DNA from: Guyanagaster necrorhizus
Taxonomy: Eukaryota; Basidiomycota; Agaricomycetes; Agaricales; Physalacriaceae
NCBI RefSeq assembly: GCF_019112545.1
Contig: NW_025064907.1
Span: forward strand, 124,001 to 188,000
DNA: 64,000 nt
Direction: 5' to 3'
Shown here: positions 23,017 through 34,078 of the stretch, one piece after another
How the letters are laid out: every line of letters begins with the position of its first letter
How positions within the stretch are numbered: position 1 is the first letter of the stretch
Notes under the pieces: model-generated
Told to the model about the DNA's origin: nothing
What the model saw: the letters and a program-made list of their open reading frames with translations, nothing else
Database searches by the model: none
Position numbers and translations under genes: made by a program

Positions 23017-23493
23017 ATGAGCACGAATACGTCATTTTCACGTCCAGCCTTCAGTGATTGGTGGTCCGTTGGAAAGCAGTGGGACGCGTCCACTTCCTGC
23101 TGTGTTACCTGGGAGATCGATGAATACGACAGGAGAAAGAGAATGCATACATGGAGATGCCTAACAACTCGTACGTTTCCATTCCCGTCGGGGTCTTGAT
23201 CTAAGCCAACTCGTTTCCCCGATAGATGTTAGCACGAATAAGACCATCGTGAGTGTGCCACGTACAGTGTTTCTCATGCACCACTAACTTTTTATCTACA
23301 GCCTTATGTGGGTTCGGCTTATTGGCATCTAATAGACACCTCCCAATGGACTTCCTATAATCCACACCCAGTATACCGACATGCAAGTCGGGTGAGTTCA
23401 TTTTCCGATTCCTTGCTACCGACTTGTGCGCTAATACAGATCCTATCATTAGTATGGCTGATAGGCATTCCTGGCATTGCCGCCGTCAATTGA
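23017..23493 (+). CDS. Small-protein gene, paralog 1 of 3 (23-nt microexon)
   Basis: Function unknown. Proposed exons are 23017-23170, 23226-23248, 23302-23391 and 23440-23493, all with GT..AG introns of 48-55 bp, giving 106 residues. The second exon is only 23 nt. The N-terminal exon has GKQW, SCCVTW and TWRC motifs that align loosely with the two paralogs to the right; the exon 1 donor (C|GTACGT, phase 1) and the 23-nt exon length are the same in all three. Here the reading frame continues past the point where the paralogs stop (PYVGSAYWHLID...), and the last exon is hydrophobic (LSLVWLIGIPGIAAV). No N-terminal signal peptide is evident. A TATA-like element lies about 70 bp upstream. Recognition rests on the shared structure, not on any known family. 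Confidence 0.55.
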
Positions 23494-23779
23494 GTTTCTT
23501 TCTTCGGGTTTAGATGAGATACTTATCAGGGTTTTTTTTTAATTTTACGATGACTCGTTCCGCAGTAATATCCATTCCGTTGTCGCGATGGCAACTACCT
23601 GTTATCCAAACAAATCCGTGCGTGTGTCCATTAGATAGAACTGCTTTCCCTTGGCTACTGCTGTTCAATGTGCGGTATTCGACTACAAGAATATACCCCG
23701 ACTATGTTTCTCCGACACTAGGCCTCCACAGTTACAGCAGTGGAAACAGCAGAGAATGCTGATATAACATCGTTCATCA

Positions 23780-24060
23780 TCGCTGGCCGTTCTGATCCAC
23801 CGCCATTTTTTTTGAAGCGCCCGACTGGGAGCCCAGACTGCCCAGTACCTCCGTCATATTATATCGGGATTTCCGAGCAACCCGCCATTGGCTCGATATT
23901 CCGATGGATGAGATGAATGGGCAATGCGGTAACAACTTTCCGCCTGACTCGACCTGCTGTGAAGGATGTACCCTCCCGCATAGACTGCTTAAGTTCACCT
24001 TGAGGAATGAAAGTTATAAACTCGCTCCTCGCAACTCACTCATCGATTCGTCGTCTAAAG
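23780..24060 (+). promoter_or_regulatory. Upstream block duplicated in front of paralogs 2 and 3 (copy 1)
   Basis: Contains TTCCGAGCAAcCCGCcAT (about 23870) and, at about 23927-23970, GGTAACAACTTTCCGCCTGA followed by a tgctgtgaaggatg word. The same words in the same order occur at 26066-26160 before paralog 3. The block ends about 90 bp before the ATG at 24062, so it is probably promoter and 5' UTR. A TATA-like 'agttataaac' is at about 24010. Confidence 0.55.
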
Positions 24061-24061
24061 A

Positions 24062-24359
24062 ATGACTCGCCACTTAGCAAATCACGGAAGACAATGGTCC
24101 CCACAAGTTTCTTGGACAGTCAACGAAACCTGTTGGTGCACATTCCTCCAGAACGGACAGCCGGTGCTCATGCGATACCAATGCTTCGTCGCTCGTACGT
24201 ATATCATCCTTAACCAAATCTTAGTCATAGTTGACTCGGTACCGCAGACACCAGCGCCACCGATAGTCCGGTAAGTCTGCGCTCCCGACTGCGGGGTTAA
24301 TGCCCCGCTCATCGGTCCCACAGCCTTGGGGCAGCCCGCAACTGTGGCGCTTGCTTTAG
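24062..24359 (+). CDS. Small-protein gene, paralog 2 of 3 (63 aa, 23-nt microexon)
   Basis: Function unknown. Exons are 24062-24194 (133 nt), 24248-24270 (23 nt) and 24324-24359 (36 nt), with 53-bp introns, giving 63 residues. Paralog 3 has exactly the same exon lengths and phases. Exon 1 proteins are both 45 residues and share W.PQ.SW, E.C, QN and RYQC.V.R (18 of 45 identical by my count). Exon 3 encodes PWGSPQLWRLL against PWSSPHLWRSI. Preserved exon lengths and frame despite such divergence argue that these are real genes under constraint. The protein is Trp- and Gln-rich with two or three Cys; no signal peptide or known domain. Confidence 0.65.
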
Positions 24360-26034
24360 TACGGTTACTACCTGCCTGCGTACGCGCATCATACCCACGC
24401 TGAATAGCAACTCACCGTGTCCCCTTATAGCTCACGGCGTCGCTAAGCCGATTCTTTTGCTTCCGGGGTTTTGACCGCCTCACTCTTATTGTAATTTTAT
24501 CCACTTTTAATATTGCATCAGTCTGGATCACCTTTTCTTTTGTTTATCTTCATTTCACGGTTCATATTCCGATATTCACCGTGTTGGCTTCTCTCCACGG
24601 ACCCTGCATTAGACACTGTAGCATAGATAAATATGTAGCCTACGTGCCGCCATTACAATGAGGACTGATTTAAAACTTCCAGGCAGGCAACCACCGGAGA
24701 CTAGGCGACAAACCTCCAGGTAGTAGAGTCTTTCTGTGTGTAGTACAACGACGGATGATTAAAGACATAAATATTCCTTAGTATGAAGAGCATCTGAGGA
24801 TGTGGACCCAGATTTTCCCGCCTGCAACAGCAAATTCTACAGCAGACAGGCAGATACCATCAGAAAAAAAAGTATGTACGGGTATCCCGTTCAATGGTCT
24901 CTTGGCATATGGTTCGAGGAGATAGAGTCTCTGCTAAGGACAAATTTAGGGCCAGAATGCCGGGTTCCAATGTCTGATCATCAAGCGAGCCCATCCCCCC
25001 ATCTACCAGCTTTCCTTTCCAGGGATATTTTTTGTGATCAAAGCATGTTCTGTAGGCTATCGGCCTCCAAAGCCCCTCGTTCTGATCTTCTCTGAGTCTG
25101 CTCCTTTACTCCCTTTCCCCTTCACACCTCTACCATGCCGTATACAGTGAATGTGGGGTATACTGAGATGGAGTGGTATAATTCGCTGCAGGTAGCGAGA
25201 AAATATGAACGAGGTAGGAGCCAGGATAGACAGCAAGTGCTGAAGACTTCAAGAGCAGTCTTGGACAGTTAACGTTCGACCATGACAGCGCCTTTTCCAA
25301 GAAGGGGGAGAGAGGGGGGAGGGAAATTTACATGATGTTGAATCGTGATCATTTCCATCTCTTTTTCCAAGAGGCCTGATAGACTGCATTACTTAAGAGA
25401 ATGCACTAATTTCACATGGAGTTGTTCAAGGGCCAACCAGCACTGAGCATAATTGTTTCCCCCAGGCTTGTTCGCGCTCCGCCTTTATGCTTTTTCTGTT
25501 ACCTGTTCTACTAAATAGATGGCCCATTTCAACAAACATAGATACACTCAATCTAGATTGTTGCCCTATGGAGAACTTTACCAAAGCTCTACTTTATCAA
25601 AGCAGTGGAAATCTATTCTCTCAAATCTTTGTTCTTGCACTAGAATTCCAGGATTGTCTCTGCCCCGCATTTTTCTGTACTGCGTCGTCTCTCTACTACC
25701 TCAACACACAATGATTCTGTCGACCCTTATATACACGATGAGAATACTCTCTTGACGCAATAGGCAGGGCCTCAGCAATTTCATGTCGACAACTTTGTTG
25801 CGGTGCGTTTTCACCACGCAGAACTTTCATAGAACTAAAATGTTGGTGAGAGACTATTGTTCTACGTCGGTCAAAAAAGCACGTTTGTTATGAGCTAAGT
25901 GATACTCTTTACCGCCGGTGATAAAGCATCGATGAATAGAACTGGTTGCTGTGATCCAGCGCCAACTTCGTATTCCAGCATCTACTGAGCACGGAACACG
26001 GACGCCTCATTGAGGCACTGCCGTTCACCCTTCG
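24360..26034. other. Intergenic, no gene seen
   Basis: Open frames at 24802-25095 and 25487-25755 show no domain, start context or splice pattern that I can support. Confidence 0.4.
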
Positions 26035-26265
26035 TCATACCGCTCCGATCGAGGACCATTCCGAGCAAACCGCTATCGGTTCAACTTTCCGATGGGTAAT
26101 ATGGGAGGGAAACACGGTAACAACTTTCCACTTGACTCGAGCCTGCTGTGAAGGATGAGTCATGGCCGTGTTACGACTACTTAAGCCCACCTTGAAGAAT
26201 AGCGAAAAATCATCATTTTCCGAGTCGTGTTTTACTTCTCCACTGCCTACCTCTGCTGAGAAAAA
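26035..26265 (+). promoter_or_regulatory. Upstream block duplicated in front of paralogs 2 and 3 (copy 2)
   Basis: Carries TTCCGAGCAAaCCGCtAT (about 26064), and at about 26114-26160 GGTAACAACTTTCCACTTGA followed by tgctgtgaaggatg, matching the block before 24062. It lies about 105 bp before the ATG at 26266. Confidence 0.55.
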
Positions 26266-26562
26266 ATGCCTATTCCTAGAGGACGTCAAGAAAGAATGTG
26301 GGCCCCTCAATCTTCATGGGCACTCGGTGAAATATGCTACCACACGTACGTTCAGAACAGGCGACAGATGGTCATACGCTACCAATGTCTCGTTCCGCGT
26401 ACGTATGTTCCCCCTTCTCGATTGACCCAACGGCTGAACTGGTCTTGCAGACGTCAGCACTCCTAACAGCCCGGTATGTTCATGCTCTCAACTGCGGGAC
26501 CAATGAGCGGCTCACTGGCCCTGCAGCCGTGGAGCAGCCCGCACCTCTGGCGCTCAATTTAA
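26266..26562 (+). CDS. Small-protein gene, paralog 3 of 3 (63 aa, 23-nt microexon)
   Basis: Function unknown. Exons are 26266-26398 (133 nt), 26451-26473 (23 nt) and 26527-26562 (36 nt), with introns of 52 and 53 bp; 63 residues. Both donors (GTACGT, GTATGT) and acceptors (TTGCAG, CTGCAG) are good. Architecture and length are identical to paralog 2, 2.2 kb upstream. The protein keeps W.PQ.SW, E.C, T..QN, RYQC and the Pro/Trp-rich tail, and has fewer Cys than paralog 2. The duplication includes the upstream region. Alternative view: both copies are relics of a larger gene cut short by early stops, since paralog 1 continues further. Confidence 0.65.
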
Positions 26563-27120
26563 TGCGGCCCACGATTAGCCCGAATATATATGTACGTGCA
26601 TTGTTCCCACAATACACAGCTGCTGATCATATCCATTGACAGCACGCTGCGTGGTTGGGCCGATTCGTACATCCGGCGGCTTTGACCCGACTTCAATTCA
26701 TACACTAATACAATACTAGTTTTATCGCTGTAATATTACCTAGGATCGGGTGTCGTCTTTAGTCATTATTTGCTTTATAATTGCTTTGAATTAGAAATAG
26801 GACACTTACATTGCTTCATATAGAACCAAGAACTTGTCACACAACTTGTAGCATACACTTTCATGTGACTGTCAGTACCATGCGCCACCGATGAGCTGAC
26901 ATTCGAGCCGCCGATCGACCAACTACGTCACACTTTCTGTGGGTGAAGTATCTGCGATATTGCATACTGCATCATCTTTTATACACACAACAACAAAAGG
27001 CCAACGTCTATCATGTGACTGCGCGAAGGAAGCAATGATGAGAATAGTGCGGCAGAAGAATGAAAAATGTAGACTCACACCGTTGCGTCACACATTATAC
27101 ACCGGAGGATGCTATAACAA
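26563..27120. other. Intergenic, no gene seen
   Basis: Sits between the third small-gene paralog and the 3' end of the AlkB-like gene on the other strand. No feature identified. Confidence 0.4.
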
Positions 27121-30100
27121 CTATATCGAATCTGTGAGCCTGCCATTCAAATGCAGGAAGATAAATACTCACGCATTCCACTTCCAGATCTCTTTATACT
27201 ATATGTAAAATCATCCCCAGACAGAATAAGTACATCTCCGTGCACCATATGAATTGAAAGGTCGTCCACGTCTACAACCTTCTTCTTCCGAGGCGAGGTC
27301 GGTTTGAGGATCGACGACTCCATAACTTGCTGGGTTCCATCCTCCACGTTGAACGTCAGCAAGCCTTCCAAAGAAGGGAGCTCCACCCCCGCATGACACT
27401 TGTGCAAGACAATCTCCACCTCGCACCCCAGAGATAATATACCTACTAGACTCCTGGTGGCGCGCAGAACCTGACTAAGAGCTCCCGTTTCGTGAGCCTA
27501 TAACGAAGCATCTTAACGGTCATGATAAGTACCTGAGAAAACAGAGCCTACCTTGAACTTTGCTGATCCTTTAATGAACCAGGCAAGCACCTCGGCCCGT
27601 TGTATATCCATCCCGGACGCGAACTCCCCATAGCCAACAGCAGAGTCACATATGATTTCACTAGCTTCTTTAACGCTCTCTGGCCAGTCATCCTTATTCT
27701 CCCCAAACAGGCATGTATAATAAGGACCTGTCGAGATCATCAGCACAGCTTCGAATACCGAAAAGAACAGATCGACGCACCACCACGACAACGGGTCAAC
27801 TCTACTCCCTTGCCCTGCAATCTTATCCATAGCTTGTTTGCATCCTCTTGTAGCGGAGGATGGTTGCACGTGAATATGTGCTTGAGCAAGCGAGACGACG
27901 AAAGCGGATACATATAGGTCACCGTCCCATCTTCCCATGTCGTCGTCATAATTCCAGGGATAGATGCCATCTCATGCGGCCGCACCGACGGCATCCGGTC
28001 ATTACGGCCCCGAACCTCATCCAAAGATAAGGGCTCAAGGAACTCGGGTAGTTTATCCTGTTCCTCATGACCGTAAGCAGTGCGGAAAAAGAGATAAAAG
28101 AATATCATCTACATGCCTTGCACTTCTCACTCAAACATTTCCTCCACCTCCACCCATCTTCCCGATTAACCCGACCACACTCCCGACACCACCATCGCTC
28201 CGCAGCTCTCATGCCTATGCCAAGACCGGGACACTGATCTCTCACTAGCTTATCTTCGAGCACATCGAGAACTCTCTTCTCCGACCACCAGCATCCCCTA
28301 GCCACAGTCTCATCCTCGATCTCGCCGTACTCTTCGTCCGCGACCCACCGCAATCGCACACGCCACATTGTTTTCTTTCCCCGGCCTTCACCTGTCCTTG
28401 TCTCTGAAACGATGCCTAGGTTGCGGAAATACCCCAGCGATGCGTAGCCGTATCCTGGCAACGGCACGAACAGTAACAATGGAGAGTCGGTGTCGGTAAA
28501 TTGCTGTACTTCCGGCAGATCATTAATGTCGATCTTCTCGGTTTCGTTTGCAAGTGGTGCGACGACATCGAGCACATCTGCCCGAAGAGAACCCAAACCA
28601 CCCTTCTTGCGACGGGTAACATTATTGTTGGTTAATTGTTGTAGTTCTGCACTCACGGTCTCCAGAGGCTCGTGAATGCTGGGATTCGGTTCCGACGCAC
28701 TTTGCTGAAGAGAATGAGAAATATTCTGCTCGTGACGCGTCAGATCAGTGCTCCCAGTTTGCTCGACCTGTAATTGTTCATGTGTCCTTGACAAGGGAGC
28801 GTATAGAGAATCAGGGCTTGACGGACGAGGTCTCATCACATGATTGTTGAGTGGTGGAGTCACAGGAGCTTGCGACAGAGGCGAAGGTCTCTTCAAAATG
28901 CAGGGTACTGCCGGTTGAGCGTCGTATGGTGGTGGTCCGAAGGGGTACATCCCGTCTACTCCTTCTTTCTTGATGATGGGAGCGGGCGCAGCTGTAGAAA
29001 ACGAGGTACGAAGACGGTTAGAACTTGGGATCACAGTTTGACCAAAAGGTCGCAGGGACTTCCTTCCTTGGAAAGGCCTATTTTTCTCCATGTAAGAACT
29101 CAGAGTGCCATTCTTAGACGAATACAGGCCCAAGCGCTCGCTATACACGCTCGACGAAGATTCCGTTCTTCCATGTGGAAGATCCGGTTGATTGTACATG
29201 TAGAAGTGACGGCGTGCCGACGTTGATGGTAATGATGATGATGATTGTACATAATCGTCGGTGGCTGAAAAATTCGATCGTTCATTTACAGGTCCGGCGT
29301 AATTCAGCGGAGAGGCCATACCAGAAGCCTGAATAGATCGCGGTTTATGTGTGCACAGGTCCGGTAGGAGAGGGCTTGAAGGCCGGTTCGTACTTAACGG
29401 AGGAAGTGTATTACTTTCGGCGCTGCGAATCTTCTTGAAAGACGGTAATCCGCTCTTGGATGGGCGCGACGCTGAAACCTGGGGCCTACGCTCTGTACCC
29501 GGAGCCTGGTGATTTACCACAGGAGGGGGATAAAACGCTCGCAGGCTTCTATGTCCAGGTGAACGTCGTTCGGGGTCCATCTGAGTGCGCAAGGGAACAA
29601 CTGATACCGGTGGAGGGTCGGATATAGGTTCATAACGTGGATGCCTTTGCACAGATGGCAGTGGAGAGTCTTTGTCAGGTGAAGGGTAACTCGGCCGCCC
29701 ACTGCACGTCTCTCGCCGGTCATCATCCAATTTGCTATCCCGGCGTCTGTTATGAGGTGGAGGTGATCTCGACCGGTGGGTGAACGTCTCTGGTGGGTGA
29801 TTATCACACTTGCTGTCCCAGCATCTGTTATGACGCAGAGGAAGTCTCGCTACTTGAGCAAATGTCTTTCGCAGGTAGGTATCCAATTTGCTGTCCCAAT
29901 GCCTTGACCGAGGTGGGGGTATCGACGGGAGAGGTGCTTGATCACTACCAAATGGGAAGTGAGACTGTTGCGAATTGAACATCGTTTCGTCTCTTATTGC
30001 AACAGGAGGTGGTGTGTATACACAGGGCGTAGGTCTGCCCGAGCTCGATGGAGAGAGATTCGATGACGACATTGGTAATGATGGAGGAGTGAGATCTCTG

Positions 30101-31811
30101 GGTCGGGAGACTAAACCGGAAGCCTGTGGATGACACGCCGGCGGCAGTTCGCGGGTAGGCGAGCCTGGTGATGACGATATTTCTACAGCTTCCGTTGACG
30201 AAGGACGAAGAGTAGTATTTACAGAATCAGGTTTGAAAGAGGAGGGTGTGTTCGATATAGGAATGGCTGGAATTTTGAACCCCCGCTCTGCAGCATAGGG
30301 ATATGGGTAAACTAGGTCAGTAGCTGATGTATTTTCGCGTGCCGTTGACCCATCCAAAGCATCTAAAGAATCGATTGCTATGGATTGACTTCTTGCGCTG
30401 TGATCCTTTATCAGATTTCGTTGTTCAAGACGATACCAAAAATGCGGCACGAACATGGATAATTCCACCTCTCCATCATCCTGTATTGTAATACCAATAG
30501 CACTCTCTTGGTCAACGAAAACAGTTATCGTATTCGTCTTGGACGTCCATATCATCAAGTCAGCTTTATTCTAGAAGATATTAGTCTCGTCAAACTTGCA
30601 CTAAGATGAATATTGGCCGTACACTAGCCCATAGGCTGGGAGTGTTCCTTGAAAGAACTTCCAAGAAAGGAGAAGGTAGACCGATGGAAAAGGATTCCGC
30701 TGTACGATTATTAAAATCAAAGTAAGGGAAGGACGAAAAGTTCGATATAACGGGAGAGGCAGGTATCGATGAGTCCACCATGCCCTTATTCCCCTTCGAA
30801 GATTTGCCGCGTCGTTTTGGAGTTTTCGGTGAATCGCCTTGGGACGTTGCTTTCGTCAAAGCGTTGGCTTCTTCTCCAAGCTTTACCGCTGTGAGGCAAG
30901 TGAAGCCAGCGATTTATATGACAGCCAATAGCAGACTCACGCATCGGTACATCCAGTTTTCGTCTCTTTGCTGGGCTCGTCGGACCACCACGGCTGCGCT
31001 TCTTCGGCGTTGACACAGAAGATTCTTCTGCAAATGCAGGTTTTCCTGCTACTATTGACATGACATCGACTCGTGAAGATCAAGAACATACCGTTGGATC
31101 GTTTGCCGTCGCGTTTCTTCGCCGTTGTCTTCGTTGAAGGGCTTGGACGTCGATCCGAATCTATAGACTGCACCCTGTCACCTCCATCCTGAGTCCGCGG
31201 CCCTGTTGCTATCAAGTACAACAGAGACGCATATACGAAGCCGCTCACCTTCAGAACACCCAGGAAATATTTCCTTCTCGGCTTTATCTGCGTCTCGGGA
31301 GGAATTAGGGCTTTCTCGACCACAACCACTGCCAGTCAGGTTCACCCTCGCGGTCACGACTCCTGCTCTAGTGCTACGCGTGCGACCATTGGATGACGCT
31401 CCCATCGATGTTGCTGTGCCAGGCGCTGTTCGGCCCATTTTGTATGATGTCGATCTACGAAGCTGAATAACCGATGACACCTCTTTAGGTCGTTTGTTGC
31501 CGTGTTTCTTCGCCGTGGTTGTCGTCGAAGGGCCTGGTCGGGCCATGGCTGTGGGCTGCATTTGACCACCTCCATCCTGAGTCGGCAGCACTGTTGCTGT
31601 CAAGCACAGCAGAGACACACATATGAAGCTGCTCACCTTCCTCAGAGGCTATTTCTCCCTTAGCTTTACCTCCGTGTCGCAAGAGAAGAGGATATTCTCC
31701 ACTGTCAGTAAGGCTCACTCCCGCCGTCGCTACCCCCGCTCGAGTATTACACGCGCGACCTTTGGATGAAGTTCCCGGAACCGATGTCGTTGTGCACGCT
31801 TTAAGGCCCAT
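27121..31811 (-). CDS. AlkB-like 2OG-Fe(II) dioxygenase-related protein with zinc ribbon
   Basis: A long multi-exon gene. Proposed exons: 31637-31811, 31249-31590, 31092-31202, 30941-31045, 30625-30888, 28117-30570, about 27781-28063, 27552-27727, 27173-27497 and a short last exon ending at 27121. The N-terminus is basic, Ser/Thr-rich and contains a duplicated exon. A conserved block (FPYFDF... ESFSIGLPSPFLEVL, then WTSKTNTITVFVDQESAIGI) leads into a long disordered Ser/Pro region. A zinc ribbon follows (WWCRECGRVNREDGWRWRKC, near 28135-28190), then an AlkB-like segment (GTVTYMYPL, GPYYTCLFG, SLGCEVEIVLHKC, HGDVLILSGDDF). AlkB-like enzymes oxidise alkylated bases or proteins using 2-oxoglutarate and iron. 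I do not see a clear HxD iron motif, so activity is doubtful. The intron after the zinc ribbon has no in-phase GT donor; a GC donor (AAG|GCATGT) would fit. The last intron (41 bp) is uncertain. Confidence 0.65.
31092..31811 (-). repeat. Tandem duplicated exon-intron unit at the 5' end of the AlkB-like gene
   Basis: Two copies of a unit with an exon encoding MG...TS...G.R..TRAGV.TA.V.LT.SG, the intron GTGAGC(A/G)GCTTC(A/G)TAT..., and an exon encoding PTQDGG/PRTQDGG...PSTTTTAKK/PSTKTTAKK. Copy 1 spans about 31485-31811 and copy 2 about 31092-31450. The introns are duplicated too and have the same length, so the event was genomic. Both copies stay in frame. Confidence 0.7.
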
Positions 31812-32246
31812 TTTGGCGGAACTGGAAGTGTTTCTCCGTATCACAGAAACCAGGATATCAAAAGATGAAGCATGGGGTAGAATAATCAGAATTGTTGACT
31901 GGATATACTAGAGCCATGATGGATGAGTAGGGTTAGGGTTGAAATCAATGCGGAACGGCGGGCCGCCACTGACTTCCGGTCCGAGAGCCGATTCTCTTGC
32001 TTGTTCAACGCAGAGAATTTCTCTCCGTACCTCACTACCACTAACTGCCAATATTTTCCCAGAAGCACATTCAGGGTCCCTTACTCATGGTGAATCATAT
32101 ATTTACGGTCCACCAAAGCCCATTTCTCACTGTATTTTCTCGCCCTGAAGTCGATCACGAAAACTTCAAGGAACCAATGGTGTGTAATGAATTAACTCAA
32201 GTGCGCAACCTCTGCTAACAACGCAATCAAGAAGAAATGTTAACTC
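31812..32246. other. Intergenic, promoter side of the AlkB-like gene
   Basis: No gene. Contains a short telomere-like GGGTTAGGGTT at 31929-31939 that is too short to mean anything by itself. Confidence 0.35.
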
Positions 32247-32670
32247 TTAAACTCCAACGTTTATTGGGGTACAGCCAAGAGCGACAGGACCGTTCTGCGA
32301 TTTAGAAGGAGAGCATTTTTTGCCAATACTTAATAATCAAGCTGTACTCACGTAGTTGTTCTACTCGCACCAAACGAGTTGGTTGTCACACCGTGTAAAA
32401 GAGCGATGACGGTGATGTGGTCACAGGTGAGGCTGCTTGGTATATTATTCAGATTGTGAAAATTCCTCAGAGAAAGAACACTCACACCCCTGTAACATCG
32501 CTGATGGGAATGTTCAAGAGGAACACCTGCTACACGGCAGGCGAGTTAAGCTACTTAATATTTAGTATCATCGCCGTTGGAAGAGACAATGTAGGAACTC
32601 GCGTCCTACAGCACTGGACGGAACCGGTGTTGAACGTTGAGTGCTCTGCCGGTGACGGTCATAGCCATCC
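32247..32670 (-). pseudogene. Hydrophobin pseudogene (relic 1)
   Basis: Collinear with the intact hydrophobin at 33578-34078 but broken. Recognisable pieces on the minus strand: FNTGSVQCC (first Cys changed to Phe), a VFLLNIPISDVTGV core exon, an SSLTCDHITVIAL exon that then shifts out of frame and loses the CC pair, and the last exon NGPVALGCTPINVGV ending in TAA at 32247. The exon with start codon and signal peptide is missing. Introns still sit at the same places, so it arose by gene duplication, not retroposition. Confidence 0.8.
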
Positions 32671-33577
32671 CCTTCAAGTTTGAAAGTCACCGTAAAGAAA
32701 AATTATAAATGCTTGACTGACAACATGTGAGTGATTGACTACATGGAATGTATTTTCTTTTTCTTATAAAATTTTGCGATCTACAATTCCTTGGAATCGT
32801 GACACCGCGTAAAGTACGTCAACCATGATTCCTTTCTAATACTTTGACATCGTTCTGTTACAGCTTGAATGCTGACGGAGATCCTGATAACATCTGGAGT
32901 CGTCATTAGAGCCCAGACAACTGACTGAACCGGCCTCAGTTTTGCGAATCCAATACTACTTTCTCTAGACTCATTTGTTGGGATTCAATATTCGAGTATA
33001 AGCACCGACTCTCGTCGTGCTGCTCGTAAGGGCCCCTTTCAATGGACTCGGACGGTCCGATAGGTCCGCCCTTTCATCATCCTAGGTGTGCTACTAAACC
33101 TGGTCCTCCCTCCCATCAAGATCATGGGACACCAACCACCGAGTTTTTCATCATCCATGAAGCATGCAAGCTAACAGGCGGAGGGGAATTTCTCGATATT
33201 GCGCTCCGCGAACGTTTGACAGGGTATTCGATCGAATGTCATACCTTATTCCAAACATGCCGTTAGGATCTTCATTCTATGATTATCAGTAACAGGGTCC
33301 ATATTAACAGACAAAGACCTAGAATATGGATACACCCGCATTGTTCTTTATTCATCGCATACGCGTGTTTACGAACTACCCTTTGTCCATTATTAAGGTA
33401 GACTAATTGACCACTTCAGTCGGTCAAGTCGAACTCATTCAATCTCAATAAATGCGAAGCATTCACGAAAATAATAACGTATATGTAAGGTCATCTAAAC
33501 AAACACAGATCTCCCGGTTGTAACGAAAAACTTAAATCTACCAAAGCATCTTCCGAGAACCCAAGGCAGTGACCTGT
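32671..33577. other. Intergenic between hydrophobin relic and hydrophobin
   Basis: One plus-strand frame at 33042-33266 (74 codons) has no recognised domain and no supporting splice context. Nothing else seen. Confidence 0.35.
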
Positions 33578-34078
33578 TTAAAGTCCCACATTGATGGGAG
33601 TGCAACCGAGAGCAACGACACCATTCTAAATTTCCGCGTCATGAGAAGGCCACTGGCATATGCGATTCTATTATACTCACGTAGTTGTTGTCCTTGCAAC
33701 AAACAGGCTGATTGGCGCATTGGGTAGTTCCAAGACCGATGATGGTGATGGGGTCGCAGGTGAGACCACTTGATCTATTGTTCAAATTTCGAAAATATTC
33801 ACAGAGAATCAAACACTCACACTCCGGCTGTAACGTCACCGATGGGGATGTCCAAGAGGCCGAGCGCCTCCTGCACAACAGACGAGCTAGGCTTATCAAT
33901 ATTTAGTATCATCGCCGTTGTAAGAGGCAAGGTAGGAACTCACGTCCTGAACGGACTTGCAGCACTGGGCGGAACCAGTGTTGCACGATCCGCCAGTGAC
34001 GGTCGTGTTGGTCGCGGGAGCTGCGACGACGAAGAGGGGCAGAGCCAAGACAGCAAGAGCGACGATACGAGAGAACAT
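33578..34078 (-). CDS. Class I hydrophobin
   Basis: Small secreted amphipathic protein that self-assembles at air-water interfaces and coats hyphae. Exons 33944-34078, 33821-33870, 33681-33774 and 33578-33625 sum to 327 nt, 108 residues. An N-terminal signal peptide (MFSRIVALAVLALPLFVVAA) is followed by the eight-Cys pattern: SCNTGSAQCCK, then LTCDPITIIGLGTTQC, PVCCKDNN and ALGCTPINVGL. The C-CC-C-C-CC-C spacing with a long gap between the first CC and the next C, and a long C5-C6CC region, fit class I. Introns are 73, 46 and 55 bp with clean GT..AG ends. It lies 0.9 kb from a collapsed paralog and divides the GDSL-like gene from it, all on the same strand. Confidence 0.93.

Noticed and set aside
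31929..31939. Interstitial telomere-like GGGTTAGGGTT
   Set aside because: Fewer than two full repeats; expected by chance in this length of DNA. The similar CCCTAACTCTAAAC near 47832 is imperfect.
33042..33266. 74-codon plus frame between the hydrophobins
   Set aside because: No domain, no promoter or splice evidence, and length compatible with chance in GC-balanced DNA.
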